From: Pseudofabraea citricarpa | Taxonomy: Eukaryota; Ascomycota; Leotiomycetes; Helotiales; Dermateaceae | Length of the DNA: 64,000 nt | Assembly (NCBI GenBank): GCA_029641185.1 | Contig: JAPWGK010000024.1 | Span: forward strand, 186,001-250,000 | Reading direction: 5' to 3' | Part shown: positions 30,946 through 42,500 of the stretch, one piece after another | Layout of the letters: every line of letters starts with the position of its first letter | Position numbering within the stretch: the stretch's first letter is position 1 | Made by a program: the position numbers and the translations under genes | Notes under the pieces: generated by a model | The model's database searches: none | Seen by the model: only the letters and a program-made list of their open reading frames with translations | What the model was told of the DNA's origin: nothing

Positions 30946-32634
30946 ATGTTCTGCCTTCGGACATCCAATACATCCAATACTGCACTCCCCTCCTACATTC
31001 TCAAATTCGCTGCAAGCCGTGGTACTAGTCATATTCACGCGTTTGCCAAAATGCAGTTTGGTTTTGGTGGTCAAGGTCGTCAGCCTTTCAACTCGCGGTC
31101 GTCTTCGCTGCCCGAATCGCTCCCGCTCCATGTCCCCATTGACGAGGAGAATGTCCCTGGTTATAAGCCCCAATACTTCTATCCAGCGAATTCCGGAGAC
31201 GTGCTGAACGGCAGGTATCAATTAAAGGCCAAGATCGGCTGGGGATCATCATCAACAGTATGGCTTGCGCGCGACACCCGCAGGTAATTTGAAATTCCTG
31301 CCCACTGACTATTGCTGTTTCTGTCCTTATAGCTCTCTAACATTTTCTTTCTAGTGGAGGTTGGTTCAAGCCGCACAAGTATGTTACCATCAAAATTTGC
31401 ACTTGCAATTCAGCGACGGAAGATGACATTAGACATGAGTTGGATACGATCATCCATATTTCTTCCGCCAACTCTAAACACCGTGGACGTGCCATTGTTG
31501 CGACGGCAATCGAGAGTTTTGGCATTGAGTCACCTATGGGATCTACACACATCTCTCTAGTTTTCGAACCGATGCGAGAACCGCTTTGGTTATTCAGGAG
31601 GCGAGTTGCCGGCGAAGACAGGGTCACTCGTCCATCGATGCCTTTGATCAAGACCTATCTCCAAATTCTCTTAGAAGGCCTAGATTACTTACATTCAGAA
31701 TGCCACATAATCCACACAGGTATTTCATTATTAGCACCTTAACCATTTCTGATATGCATCTCATACTAAGTTGATACTCTCTAGATTTGAAATTGGATAA
31801 TATCCTAGTGGCTTTTGAGGATCAATCGATTATTGAAGCATTTGTCCAGGGGCAGACAGTACATCCCATGGCCCAGAAACATGTTGGCGGTCAGACGGTA
31901 TACCGATGCCACAACGACTTTGGGCAGATTAAAAGCGACGACGCTTTGAAAAAGATGTATCCAAAGATCGCAGACTTTGGTCTTGCACAGCGGGGTGACC
32001 AGCCTGGACCGCTTGTCCACCCGATACAACCTAACGATTGCCACGCCCCAGAAGTTCTGCTCGGCACTGGATGGTCCTATAGCGCTGATATATGGAATTT
32101 TGGTATTATGGTAGGTCCTCCTTGGTTTCCAATATGCCTTTGCTGATACTCCGACCTTTGCAGGTGTGGGACCTCTTTGGTGGGCAGAGTTTATTCCAGC
32201 AGGACAATTCGCACTCTTATTCTGCAGCACAACATCTAGCAGAAATGATCGCGTTGCTCGGCCCCGTACCACCCGTGCTGATACAGCGCGAGAGAGATAT
32301 GCGAGAGTGGCAATGGAGTCCTAAGGCGCTCAACCCAGCAGGCAGATTGTGTAGCAATGCTGCCGAATTTTATGGCGGTCCTTTTTTCAATGATAGTGGT
32401 ACGTCGGGTTGAATCATTGCTTCATGTCTTACTAATTGATATTTAGGCATATTTGTACATGAAGATTTAATACCTGGGACACGGAGTTGGCGAAGCGAGA
32501 TGCCCACTTGTATCCTCGAAGAAGATGCAGATGCTTTCTTCAAGTTCATGAGAAGGATGCTTTGCTGGCTCCCCGAGGAACGGGCGACAGCCAGAGACTT
32601 GAAGAACGATCCATGGTTTGATAATATTATATGA
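30946..32634 (+). CDS. SRPK-like serine/threonine protein kinase
   Basis: Five exons (30946-31283, 31355-31719, 31785-32110, 32164-32398, 32447-32634) give 483 residues. A start at 31051 would give 448 residues and cannot be excluded. The protein matches fungal SRPK-like kinases: a leader with VPGYKPQYFYPANSGDVLNGRYQ, then a glycine loop IGWGSSSTVWLA. The Lys of VTIKI follows. The catalytic loop is HTDLKLDNIL (near residue 235), with DFG in KIADFGLAQ, and an APE-like HAPEVLL. C-terminal lobe motifs are WSYSADIWNFGIMVWDLF and ATARDLKNDPWF. HTDLK instead of HRDLK is usual in this fungal clade, so it is expected to be active. Substrates would be SR-type proteins by family, but paralogous fungal members are poorly characterised. 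All four introns preserve the frame. Confidence 0.9.
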
Positions 32635-34044
32635 AGGGTCATTTTGATTCTAGGTGTTCGTGGGCTTGGGCCTCAAAATACCAGGTGCTACTTTATTTCT
32701 AGCTGCACCTCTACACATCCAGGAGACTCCCTTCTAAAGCTCTCGAGGTAATACCAGGGACCAACTAACTACCTTAGATGCGCTGTAACATCAAATGTAA
32801 GAAAGTAGAGTTGACTCTCTTGTACGTATGCAGCGCCGCCAGCTAGCTTAGCCAGTGCCTAAACCAAGGTGGTCGCCGTTTAATAAACTTGGGGGACTAC
32901 CATACTTAATGGGGATCCATTGACGGTGCAATAATTATAGTTGGTGCAACGAATTGCGAGGGGCAGGGCGAGATTCCATAGCAGGTTGGAATGTAGGAAA
33001 TATCACATGAGAATGTATAAACAACAAGACAAGCTTTCTTCCGCATCGTTATCAAGAGACATAAAACGTCGCCAAGTCGAGGTTTGAGCATGTGTGGAGC
33101 TACCACGTTGCAGTGTTTGTTAACAGCTGCTGAAGACATGACAGGTATTCCGTCTTCTTTATCTGGCTAAATGTTTCATTCCAAAAATCAAAAGCACGAC
33201 TTGCAATTTGAACTTATAAATGATTTCCAATGGCTTCACGCTGAGTCGGACCGAACAATCAACCATTAGAGTTTCACAACCCAATAAGCATCGGCATATT
33301 GGAAAGCGATCGCCAACCCACCTCCCGACCCAGCGACCGCAGATGACTGACTGACACTGACCTCTAAGTGACATTTGTTTCAAGACACATGTGAAACTAC
33401 CAAGAGAAGCGGCCACGCTCTCTGATCCCTCCACACCATGAAGCTTTTCGCAACCATCGATTTGGGCTCTGCTTGTGGAGCTGCCATGACTTGGCTGAGG
33501 TATGCCGTGGTGATCTCTGGATAAAGTCTGAACCGCACTGACGGGTGTTTGTGGGGAAGACTGGAGGATCGTCTTGGGGAGACTCGAGGGGCGCTGGACG
33601 TCAGCCTGGCAACTTGCAAGATAGCTCTTCCGGATGCAACTGAAGCGACGAGAGGCAAAGCAGAAAAGTAGAGAGCGACTTGAACGGAAGCAATAGAGGC
33701 AGAAATGAGGCACGTGAGAGGGAAAGTTCGAGTAAGCAATCACCCGCCGGTCCTTCCCGGGAACGTTTGCCGAGGCAGTTCTCTTTCCTGGAGGCCCCGC
33801 GAGCCAATCGCCAGCATTCGATTGATGCTTAGGCCATTAGCTAATCAACTACCTGTGAGCATCCTTTCATGGAATGAATCAAGACGTCGTTGCAGAAATC
33901 CGCCATTGCTCATTGCTCAATTGACCCGGATCCGCCACATTGTACGGCCTCTACAGCTCCCCCCCACGATCCCTTCTACTTCTACTTCTACGGCAGCGAG
34001 CACAAGAAAGCAGCTCTTCCATCTCACAACTCCACTCTCCAGCA
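32635..34044. promoter_or_regulatory. sdh2: Intergenic and sdh2 promoter region
   Basis: A 1.4-kb region after the kinase and before sdh2. Minus-strand frames at 33159-33807 overlap each other and encode no recognisable protein. A CCAAT pentanucleotide at 33804-33808, about 240 nt before the sdh2 ATG, is a plausible site for the Hap/CCAAT complex, which controls respiratory genes in fungi. This is inference from position and motif only. The sdh2 5-prime leader is pyrimidine-rich (CTTCTACTTCTACTTC near 33970). Confidence 0.45.
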
Positions 34045-35017
34045 ATGTCGGCCCTCCGCAATTCCTCGCGCCTTCTGCGCTGCTCAGCTTTCCGAGCCCC
34101 AGCACCGCTGGCTTCACACGTCCGCTCTTTTGCCTCTGTCGGCCACGGCTCACCAAACAGTGTGGGCTCCAACGATGTGACGGCCAGCACCACCAAGCCC
34201 ATTCCTGCTTCCAAGACCAGCACCATCAAGGAACCAGCTCCCGATGCCGACGCCCAGATCAAGACCTTCCACATCTACCGCTGGAATCCCGATGAGCCAT
34301 CATCCAAGCCACGCATGCAGAGCTATACTTTGGACTTGAAGAAGACGGGCCCCATGATGCTGGACGCCCTGATCCGGATCAAGAACGAGGTCGATCCCAC
34401 TCTCACCTTCAGAAGGAGTTGCCGAGAGGGAATTTGCGGAAGCTGTGCTATGAACATCGACGGTGTAAATACTCTTGCGTGCTTGTGTAAGTACTTCTCG
34501 TTTGCGTTTGTATACGTGTAGCAAGTCATCTAACCCACCACCAGGCCGAATCCCCACCGACACTAAGCAAGAGAGCAAGATCTACCCGCTGCCACACACC
34601 TACGTCGTCAAGGACATTGTACCTGACCTGACGCAATTCTACAAGCAATATAAATCCATCAAGCCATATCTACAACGCACCACCCCATCTGAGAACGGCA
34701 AGGAATACCTGCAGAGCAAGGAGGAGCGCAAGAAGCTCGACGGCCTGTACGAGTGCATTCTCTGCGCGTGCTGCTCGACTTCCTGCCCATCATACTGGTG
34801 GAACTCGGAAGAATACCTCGGTCCCGCCGTGCTGATGCAGAGTTACCGCTGGATAGCCGACAGCAGAGACGAGAAGAAGGAAGAGCGCAAGTCGGCCCTC
34901 GACAATAGCATGAGCTTGTACAGATGCCACACGATTCTCAATTGCTCGCGGACCTGCCCCAAGGGTCTGAACCCTGGTCTGGCCATTGCCGAGATCAAGA
35001 AGGAGATGGCCTTTTAA
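34045..35017 (+). CDS. sdh2: Succinate dehydrogenase iron-sulfur subunit
   Basis: SdhB of mitochondrial complex II passes electrons from succinate/FAD to ubiquinone. Two exons (34045-34486, 34545-35017, 58-nt intron) give 304 residues. An Arg/Ser-rich mitochondrial presequence covers about 30 residues. The [2Fe-2S] ligands lie in [10 protein letters not shown] and NTLAC (about residues 121-146). The [4Fe-4S] and [3Fe-4S] ligands lie in [13 protein letters not shown] and in [16 protein letters not shown]. Ubiquinone-site residues Pro229, Asn234 and His276 correspond to Botrytis cinerea P225, N230 and H272 (offset +4). All three are the wild-type residues, so the substitutions best known from SDHI-resistant field isolates are absent. 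The gene is intact and of normal length. Start chosen because the presequence begins there; in-frame upstream sequence is non-coding. Confidence 0.97.
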
Positions 35018-36293
35018 GAGCGAGGACGAAAAAGTGCGTGTGTGCTAGTACAGTGGGAGGGATCATTGGAGCTGTGGTGCGGGTGGGAAATGTTTAATTG
35101 CGAAGGTTTTGCTAGTACTTTTAAGGAAGAAGAGAAGAGAACAGGAGCACGCCATTGCCAACCAAAGGCTCTGTGGGGAAACGAAGGAAAGAGAAAGAGA
35201 AGAGGTCCGCCCTCGTCGTCAGCAGACAGACAGAGACAGGCAAGAACAGGGTGTTTTGTTGTTGGTCGATTTACGCGACGTGTATACGGTTCCGTTTGTA
35301 GATATGAAGTTCAATTTTTTTTTGCTCCCTCCATACAGTCTGCAACCAAACTACCCTGTTCAGCAGTACCTTTTTGTTTCTCTCTCCCTTTTCACTACCT
35401 GCCTACAGTTACCGTCCTAAAAACAAGAACAAGAACAAAAAATGAAATCAAACAACGCAAATCAAAATTCAAGAAACTCAACCAACATCAAAATTAAGAA
35501 CTTCTTCAGATCTTCTTCCTTCACTGCATCACATAAATTTGCTATAATATGACATGTATATATGTATACCTACATCGCCAGGGTTGGAAGTAACATCGAT
35601 ACGAATACTCTTGCCCTTGCCTATGTTTCTCCTCCTGTCTAGTTCGATTCCATGTGTTTGACAGATGTAGAAGGATGCAGAAGATGCGTTCTGATTCAGC
35701 TGAGGGTATCTATCTGATATCTGAATTGCCCAGGTACTGTTACCATCATGCATGTATGATGGATGATGTATCATGCATGAAGTATCTAGACTTACTCACT
35801 CTATCACTATTTACCAATGTACTAATCTATCACCCCATTACCCTATCAATCTATCGCTGCTTACACTCCACCACCACCTAGTTATACATGTATACATATG
35901 CAATATGCGCCTTTCAGCGAGGTCCATGGCTATGCCAATCTATTGAGATTTCCAGTTTTTCTTCTCTCGCCATTGTCGCCCACCGACTCCCGAACCAAAC
36001 AATAGGAAAGAAAACTGCAGACAGAAAGGAAAAAAAGAAAAATAATAACGTACAGCTCAACTCAACTCCGTCGCTAAATATCATACAAATGTGCCGCCCA
36101 CCTGCCCGTCGCCATACCCACAACCTATTTTATCGCATCGCGCCGCTGCCAGAGCCCAGTCCTGTTTGGCCTCGACCTACAGATTCTATGTTTATTTTCC
36201 GCTTCCGCGTTTTCCCCATGTCTCCGGCCATTCATCGTAGTCTCATTATGCTGTGGTGGTCTCCGGGACTATACGCTTCGTGTGTAGCTTCCC
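35018..36293. other. Convergent intergenic, sdh2 to bem46
   Basis: A 1.3-kb gap between the convergent 3-prime ends of sdh2 and the Bem46-type gene, so it holds both 3-prime UTRs. Runs such as AAAACAAGAACAAGAACAAA near 35420 and repeated ATCATGCATG-like stretches near 35745-35780 are present. No ORF is supportable. Confidence 0.45.
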
Positions 36294-37496
36294 TCATCGG
36301 TAGCGGTTCTTGATATCACTGCTGTCGAGGTTTCCTACAAAGTCCGCAATGGTTTCGAAGTAGCCCGTCTCGAGAACCGACGAGTTGTGGTCTCCGCTTG
36401 GAAGGGGCTTCCAGATCTTGGTTGGGGTCTGGCAGATCTCAAAGAGGCGGCGCATGTGGGTAGGACTATAATGACAATCTCGAAATTAGCCATCGATTCC
36501 TTGGTCACTATTTCGTGTTGTGAAGTTTGTGTGATAAGGTACGAGTCAGAAATTCTCAATGATGTTGATAATCAGGACCCAAAAGGGCCATCAGGTTTTG
36601 TGGATGGAAATTGTAGTCATCATTGTATGTGAGGAAGAGTCGGTGAGAGAGGGAGTGACTTACGGGACGATCTCATCAAGCAGACCCGAGATGAACAAGA
36701 TAGGAATCTCTGTGATGGAGGGGAGAACAGTTTCGCTTGGCCATACTTGATGGCAGAGGTAGGTGAGGTATCTGGCGGGCGGGATAACGCTTCGACTCGT
36801 CAGTTTTTATGCTCGAGTAATTTTCTTTTTTTGTTTAGGGCACAAACCTGGGGATCAACTTTCGCATGCTCAAAAAGGTATTTTCGAGCACGAGCCCGAT
36901 CAGTTTGCGATCCTTCTGATTCTTGGCAACCAGCTGTATTGAGACAGCGCCGCCCAGACTCTGTCCGTAAACCACAATATCATGTTCCTTGGTTTCGGGT
37001 AGTTGGCGAAGATAATCATATGCCGTCTGCGCATCAATCATTAATCCCACCTCGTCCGGACTTCCCGTACTCAAACCATAGCCTCTGTACTCGAGCATGA
37101 AGACATTGCATCCTATGATCTGTGTCAACATCCTCGCGATAGGGAGTCGATGTCCGATGTTCCCAGCATTGCCATGGAACATCAGAATGGTGGTTTGGGA
37201 TTGTCGGGATCTCGGTCGGGGAGAGCGGATGTAGAAGGCAGAGAGCTGCTCGCCATCGGGCGTCGGGATCATGAGATCTTCAGAGTTCTCCAGGCCAAAT
37301 TGAATCGGCCGTGGCACCTCTGTCCTCGCAGCATTGGGGATATGCGAAGGATATATCAGAGCCCTAGACGCAACAGTGAGTGAGCAGGCCATCCCTGTCC
37401 GGAGGGGGCCAGGACATACTTTTGCTTGAAGTAGAGGAGAGAGGAGAGGACGGCAGCTAAGCCCTGTGGGAGCTGTAAGTATGTTGAAGGTTGCAT
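36294..37496 (-). CDS. bem46: Bem46-type alpha/beta hydrolase (ABHD13-like)
   Basis: Four exons on the minus strand (37496-37420, 37363-36848, 36789-36664, 36465-36294) give 296 residues. A short hydrophobic N-terminus (LPQGLAAVLSSLLYF) suggests membrane anchoring. Family motifs follow: ALIYPSHIPNAARTEVPRP, the oxyanion-hole segment MFHGNAGNIGHR, EYRGYGLSTGSPDE, and the nucleophile elbow YGQSLGGAVS. The acid strand is LFISGLLDEIVPP. The catalytic His lies in SGDHNSSV near the C-terminus. Bem46 proteins are conserved eukaryotic serine hydrolases at the ER and plasma membrane, linked in fungi to polarity and germination; the substrate is unsettled. The frame is open back to an ATG at 37718, which would add 74 residues not typical of the family, so I prefer 37496. 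Confidence 0.9.
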
Positions 37497-38049
37497 GCTG
37501 AGATGGGTGAGAATACCGACGAGACCAGGACCGGCAGGCGCATATAAGAGGCCGCAGATCCAAGGACTTGTGTAGCCTGCTGAAGATAGCTCGCGGATGA
37601 ATCCTGAGAAGACATCTAGAAGGCGGCCAAGGTCGTGCGATAAAGAGTTTGCAGGTTTGAAAACGGATTGGGGGTCGGTCTTGTGGTACGGTATTGGTAT
37701 TGGTCGTGTGCGACGCAATGCAGCACGATGGGGAACCGTGTCTCAGCTTGCTTCTGCTTGCCCACGCCGGTGACGATGTGTTCTTTGTGCGGTGGGCGGC
37801 GGGCGCAACAATGGAGAACTACTGACTATCCCTTGTCTGTCCTGCTTGCTGGGAGGAATCGTAGGGTCCGAATTGCGGTCGAATAGCGGTCGGGGTTCAT
37901 GCAACGCCGTGTGCAGTAGTTGAGTGACAGCGAGACTTCCAGATGGTGTGGACACTGGACTGGACGCTGGACTGGACAGCCCACGGTTTGAGCCAGGATT
38001 GGGAATGGTGGCAGGATGTAGGGAAGTACGAGGTAGGTGGGTGTAGGTG

Positions 38050-38361
38050 GATGGCGATGGCGATGGCGATGGCGATTGCGAGTACAGAAGTAGGTACGGG
38101 AAGTAGAAGTTGAGCAAGCCCTAACTAGTCCCGTCGCTCAGGTGTAGCTCAGGTGTAGCTCCCGTCGCAACTTGCCAGTCCAGTCCAAGAGTCCCAGCCG
38201 ATAGATGATTGATAGATGGATGATTGACAGCGGCGGTGTACCGTACCGTACCGTGGCTTTCAGGGTTCATGAGGGATGAGCCAGGGGGATTGATAGCCGC
38301 TCTCACACTACTGCAGCCCCTGAGCAAGGCTGCTGGAGTTTCCAGTTTCCAGTTTCCAGTA
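38050..38361. repeat. Cluster of different short tandem repeats
   Basis: Four unrelated short tandem repeats occur within about 310 nt: GATGGC four times at 38050-38073, an 11-mer (CTCAGGTGTAG) twice at about 38138-38159, a CCGTA-type unit three times near 38238-38253, and a GTTTCCA unit three times near 38338-38358. Such a mix suggests repeated replication slippage in a promoter region. A functional role is not shown. Confidence 0.65.
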
Positions 38362-38510
38362 CTTGATGGAATTGTTCCTATTTTGTGCAGAACTTATACG
38401 ACTCAAGACTTCCTTTGGGATTCCCAAGGCGACGCAATCCTGCGGTAAGCCACTTGGCCACTCCTGAGTTGTAACCCACATTGTTTGGTTTCAAGGAACT
38501 ACGGGTGTGT

Positions 38511-38546
38511 CTTCATATATATATGTATATATATATATACATGTAT
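38511..38546. repeat. TA-rich self-complementary stretch
   Basis: Alternating TA/AT steps with a GTATATA interruption form a simple repeat able to cruciform. It could be a DNA-unwinding or nucleosome-poor segment in the divergent promoter. Low information content. Confidence 0.5.
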
Positions 38547-39561
38547 AACCTCAACTTCTATGTTCGAGCTCCCCTATCTATAAATATTCGTACGGTTACT
38601 ACTCTACCAACAACCACGTGACTTGTTTATCCTGTCTTCAAGATATACCTATAGTACTTCTCACCCTTTCTTCTTCTTTCTTTTTGTATATATATGTTTG
38701 GTCTTTTGAACAAGCTTTGCTAAGAATAGAACTAGCCGTGTTGATAAAAGTGTGATAGACGGCCCGTGATATGGTGAGGAGAAGATGTCTAGCAGGTTTG
38801 TGATCGGTACGAATATGTATATATACATGAAAAAAGAAGTCGGGGGAAGGGATTCTCACACTTTCTCGTCCGTTTCTCTTTCGGAGGGATGCAAGATATT
38901 CTCCTGCTCCGTCTCTCATTATGAGTCTTAATGACTAGCGGCATGGCTTTCGACCGATTCGGTGATCCCGCAGCTTACATGCAAAACTAGGCCCCGAGCG
39001 GAGGGAGATACCGTTGATATGGACGCAATTATTGTTGAGTCACTGATGCACAGTATGCTACGCCACAGGGAATGCAGTGCATTTTCACTATCAAACATCC
39101 TTCTACCCTCGGCCTCAGGCCCTGAGTCAGGAGATAGATAGATGACTCTTCCCTGAAGGTGTGTAAGCGGTTTAGTGCGAGGCTGTAAAATGTAGCCTCG
39201 TCTGAATAAATTGAATGAAGCCCACTCGTTTGCCACAAAAGGTGAATTCCAACATCAACTCTCTCTCGTTCCCTAACGATACCTGCTGTCTGAAGCCTTT
39301 CTTTAATTGTCTGAAGCCGCCATATTTTGAAGGCGCACAACAACCAACACCCGAACACAACCACCCTACTTGATCTAACGTACGTCCCTTATCAACAACC
39401 GTCACTCAATCATATTGCATCATCAAACGCAAACCCGAGAAGCAAACAACCGCATCTTACATCCCCCAGCGCCACCACTTTTGAACGGTTCTTGTGGGCT
39501 CCACAACCTCGACAAGACGGCAGTCTCAGTGACTGCTGTAGCTCCAGTTCTTCAGCACAAC

Positions 39562-42500
39562 ATGGCCTCTTTAGAGCCTGCGGGCCCAACTCCAACTCCT
39601 ACTCGGGGAGGAGGTCGCAGTCGCGGAAGAAGACCTCGGCGAGGCAATGCTGGCCAGAGGAATGCTGCAGCTCAGAATACTGCAGATCAACCCCCGGCGG
39701 CTTCACAACCAGGCATATCTGCTTCAAATCAAGCACCAGCTGTCACGGAGGCACCAAGTAACAATAGAGGGAGACATGGACGACGTGGAGGCATTGGCGG
39801 AAGAGGAGGGAGAAGAGGTGGAGGTGTCCAAACCCAGCCAATGGTGAATGGGCAAAGAAGATTTGGGGGGATGCTCACTTCCAGTGCCACAGAAGCTCTC
39901 CCAGGTTTAGCTGCAGATGCCCCCGTCTTCGAGCCCGGCAAGCCTGTTGTGCCACGAGCCAGAAACCCACAGGCACCTCGACCGCGCCGGATGTCAAAAT
40001 CACAAGCCCCCGATATTGCCACTCGAACGCACGAAGATATCACCAACGGTCAATATGAATGTTCAATCTGCACTAACGAAGTCATGCCAAATTCCAAGAT
40101 ATGGAACTGTAAAACCTGTTGGTCGGTTCTTCATCTTTCTTGTGCAAAGAAATGGTCAAAGAATGACAGCTCAACACTCCAGCAGCGTGGTGTTGCAAGC
40201 GGAGATCTGCCACCTCCGAGGCAGTGGAGATGCCCGGGATGCAATTTACCCAAAGACGAATTGCCCACTTCATACACTTGTTGGTGTCAGAAGGAGATAG
40301 AACCACGCTCTATCGCTGGACTTCCACCTCATTCTTGTGGCCAGACCTGCTCCAAACCTCGAATTGGTCATTGCCCACATCCTTGCGAGCTGATTTGTCA
40401 TGCGGGGCCATGCCCCCCATGCCGTCTCATGGGCCCATCGATGTCTTGTTTTTGTGGCAAGGAAACATCGTCACGGAGATGCCTCGATACGAACTACGAG
40501 ACCGGTTGGAGCTGTGCACAAGTTTGTGGAGATATCCTTCCTTGCGGTGAGCACACCTGTCAGAGAAGCTGCCATGAAGGGTTGTGTGGTAGCTGCGAGG
40601 TTATGATTGATTCACGATGTTACTGCGGCCGTGTTGAAAAGGAATTGCCATGTTCTGAAAGAGATGACGAGCGTGAGAGTGTTTTACCTGCAAGCGATGC
40701 AAAGGTTGACTCCTCTGAACCCGAAATTTGGACAGGCTCTTTCAACTGTGGTGACGAGTGTCGAAGACCGTATGATTGTGGAAAGAAAGAGCACTTTTGC
40801 GAAAGCAAATGTCATCCTCAAACCCTCGAGCCAGCTCACTGCCCATTCTCACCCGATGTTGTCTCGCATTGTCCGTGTGGGAAAACACCACTTGACATTC
40901 TACTCCCCGAACCTCGTACAAATTGCTCTCAGCCAATCCCACACTGTCAAGAACGATGCCAAAAGGTCCTAGTGTGTGGTCATCTGTGTGAGCAGATCTG
41001 TCATCAGGGCGAGTGCAGACCTTGCCTTCAGACTGTTCTTATTTCTTGCCGCTGTGGAAGAACAAGTTCAAAGACAGTCTGTCATCAAGGAGTTGAAGAG
41101 CCACCTTCTTGCACTCGGGTATGTAGATCGACACTAAATTGCGGTAGACATGAATGTGGTGAGCGATGCTGCCCTGGAGAGAAGAAAGCAGTAAGTTTCG
41201 ACGTGATGAAAAGATACCTCGCTGATCCAATTCTACAGAGTGAACGTCAAATTGCCAAGAGAAGAAAGCAGCCTTTAAGTGCAACAGCGAGAACAGGCGA
41301 CGAGAACTTTGAGGCTGAACACATATGCCTGAAAACCTGTGGTCGACCACTCAAATGTGGAAATCATGCTTGTGCTGAACTTTGTCATAAAGGACCTTGT
41401 TCAAGTTGTCTTGAAGCAATTTTCGACGAGATCAGCTGTGCCTGTGGGCGAACAGTTTTACAACCTCCCCAGCCATGTGGTACGAGACCACCCGAATGCC
41501 GATATGAGTGCACCCGCCAGCGAACTTGCGGTCACCCTCAGATCAAGCATCAATGTCACGAAGATACAGAGCCTTGCCCAAAATGTCCTTTCCTTGTGGA
41601 GAAGCCATGTATCTGTGGCAAGCGAACTTTGAAGAATCAACCTTGCTGGTTTTCAGAGGTTAGGTGTGGGCTACCTTGCGGCAAGAAGCTCAAATGTGGT
41701 ATTCACACTTGTCAAAAGGCTTGCCATCGACCAGGAGAATGTGAAGATGCTACATCTCCATGCTCACAACTTTGTGGTCGACGAAAGACAGTTTGTGACC
41801 ACACCTGCTCCGATCCATGCCACGCCCCGTACCCATGTAAAGAGGTCAACCCTTGCCAAGCTAAAACTTTCATTACTTGCCAGTGCCAGCATCAAAAGCA
41901 GGCAGCTAAATGTCTTGCTTCAAAGTCATCGGAAGGAAACTCGAAGAAGATTCTTGACTGCAATGACGAATGCCTCAGACTTCAGAGAAACGCCAAACTC
42001 GCAGCTGCACTAGACATCGACCCTACGACACATACGGATGATCATGTTCCATACTCGCAGGAAACTCTCGACATGTATAAAGACATGCCCAAGTTTGCAC
42101 AAGTATATGAACGAGAGTTCCGGGTTTTCGCAGGTGACGAAGCTGAGAAGCGACTCAGATTCAAGCCTATGCAAGCTACCCAGAGAGCTTTCCTTCACTC
42201 TTTAGCCGAGGATTTTGGTCTTGATAGCGAGAGCCAAGATCCAGAACCACATCGCCATGTCTGCATCTTCAAGACTCCCCGATTTGTTTCGGCTCCAATG
42301 AAGACACTCGCGCAATGTGTCAAACTGAAGGCTGTTGCCGCTGTAGATTCTGCTCCTCCTTCAAAAGGTCTGGTATCAACGGCTGAGCCTTTCAATGCGT
42401 TTCTGTTAGCATCACCCAAATTCGGTTTGACGATCGACGAACTTCAAGCGGACCTTCAACCAGAATTATCGACAATCCCACTATCCTTTGAGATCTCATT

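Larger units (their letters stand above)
37497..39561. promoter_or_regulatory. Divergent intergenic region, bem46 and NFX1-type gene
   Basis: This 2.1-kb region between divergent genes should contain both promoters. It is unusually rich in short tandem repeats (38050-38361) and a TA-rich self-complementary stretch near 38511-38546. No supportable ORF is present; frames on the minus strand at 37743-38117 and 38638-39405 show no protein features. A possible 5-prime UTR intron donor (GTACGT) lies near 39380 before the NFX1-type start. Confidence 0.45.

Noticed and set aside
33159..33807. Overlapping minus-strand frames of 119-194 codons upstream of sdh2
   Set aside because: They overlap one another in different frames, are Ser/Arg/Leu-rich without domains, and occupy the likely sdh2 promoter.
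37497..37718. Longer N-terminus for the Bem46-type protein
   Set aside because: The added 74 residues are open in frame but do not resemble the family, which starts with a short hydrophobic segment.
38050..38361. CRISPR-like or satellite array
   Set aside because: The units are 5-11 nt, differ from one another and have no spacers; these are simple slippage repeats in a eukaryotic promoter.
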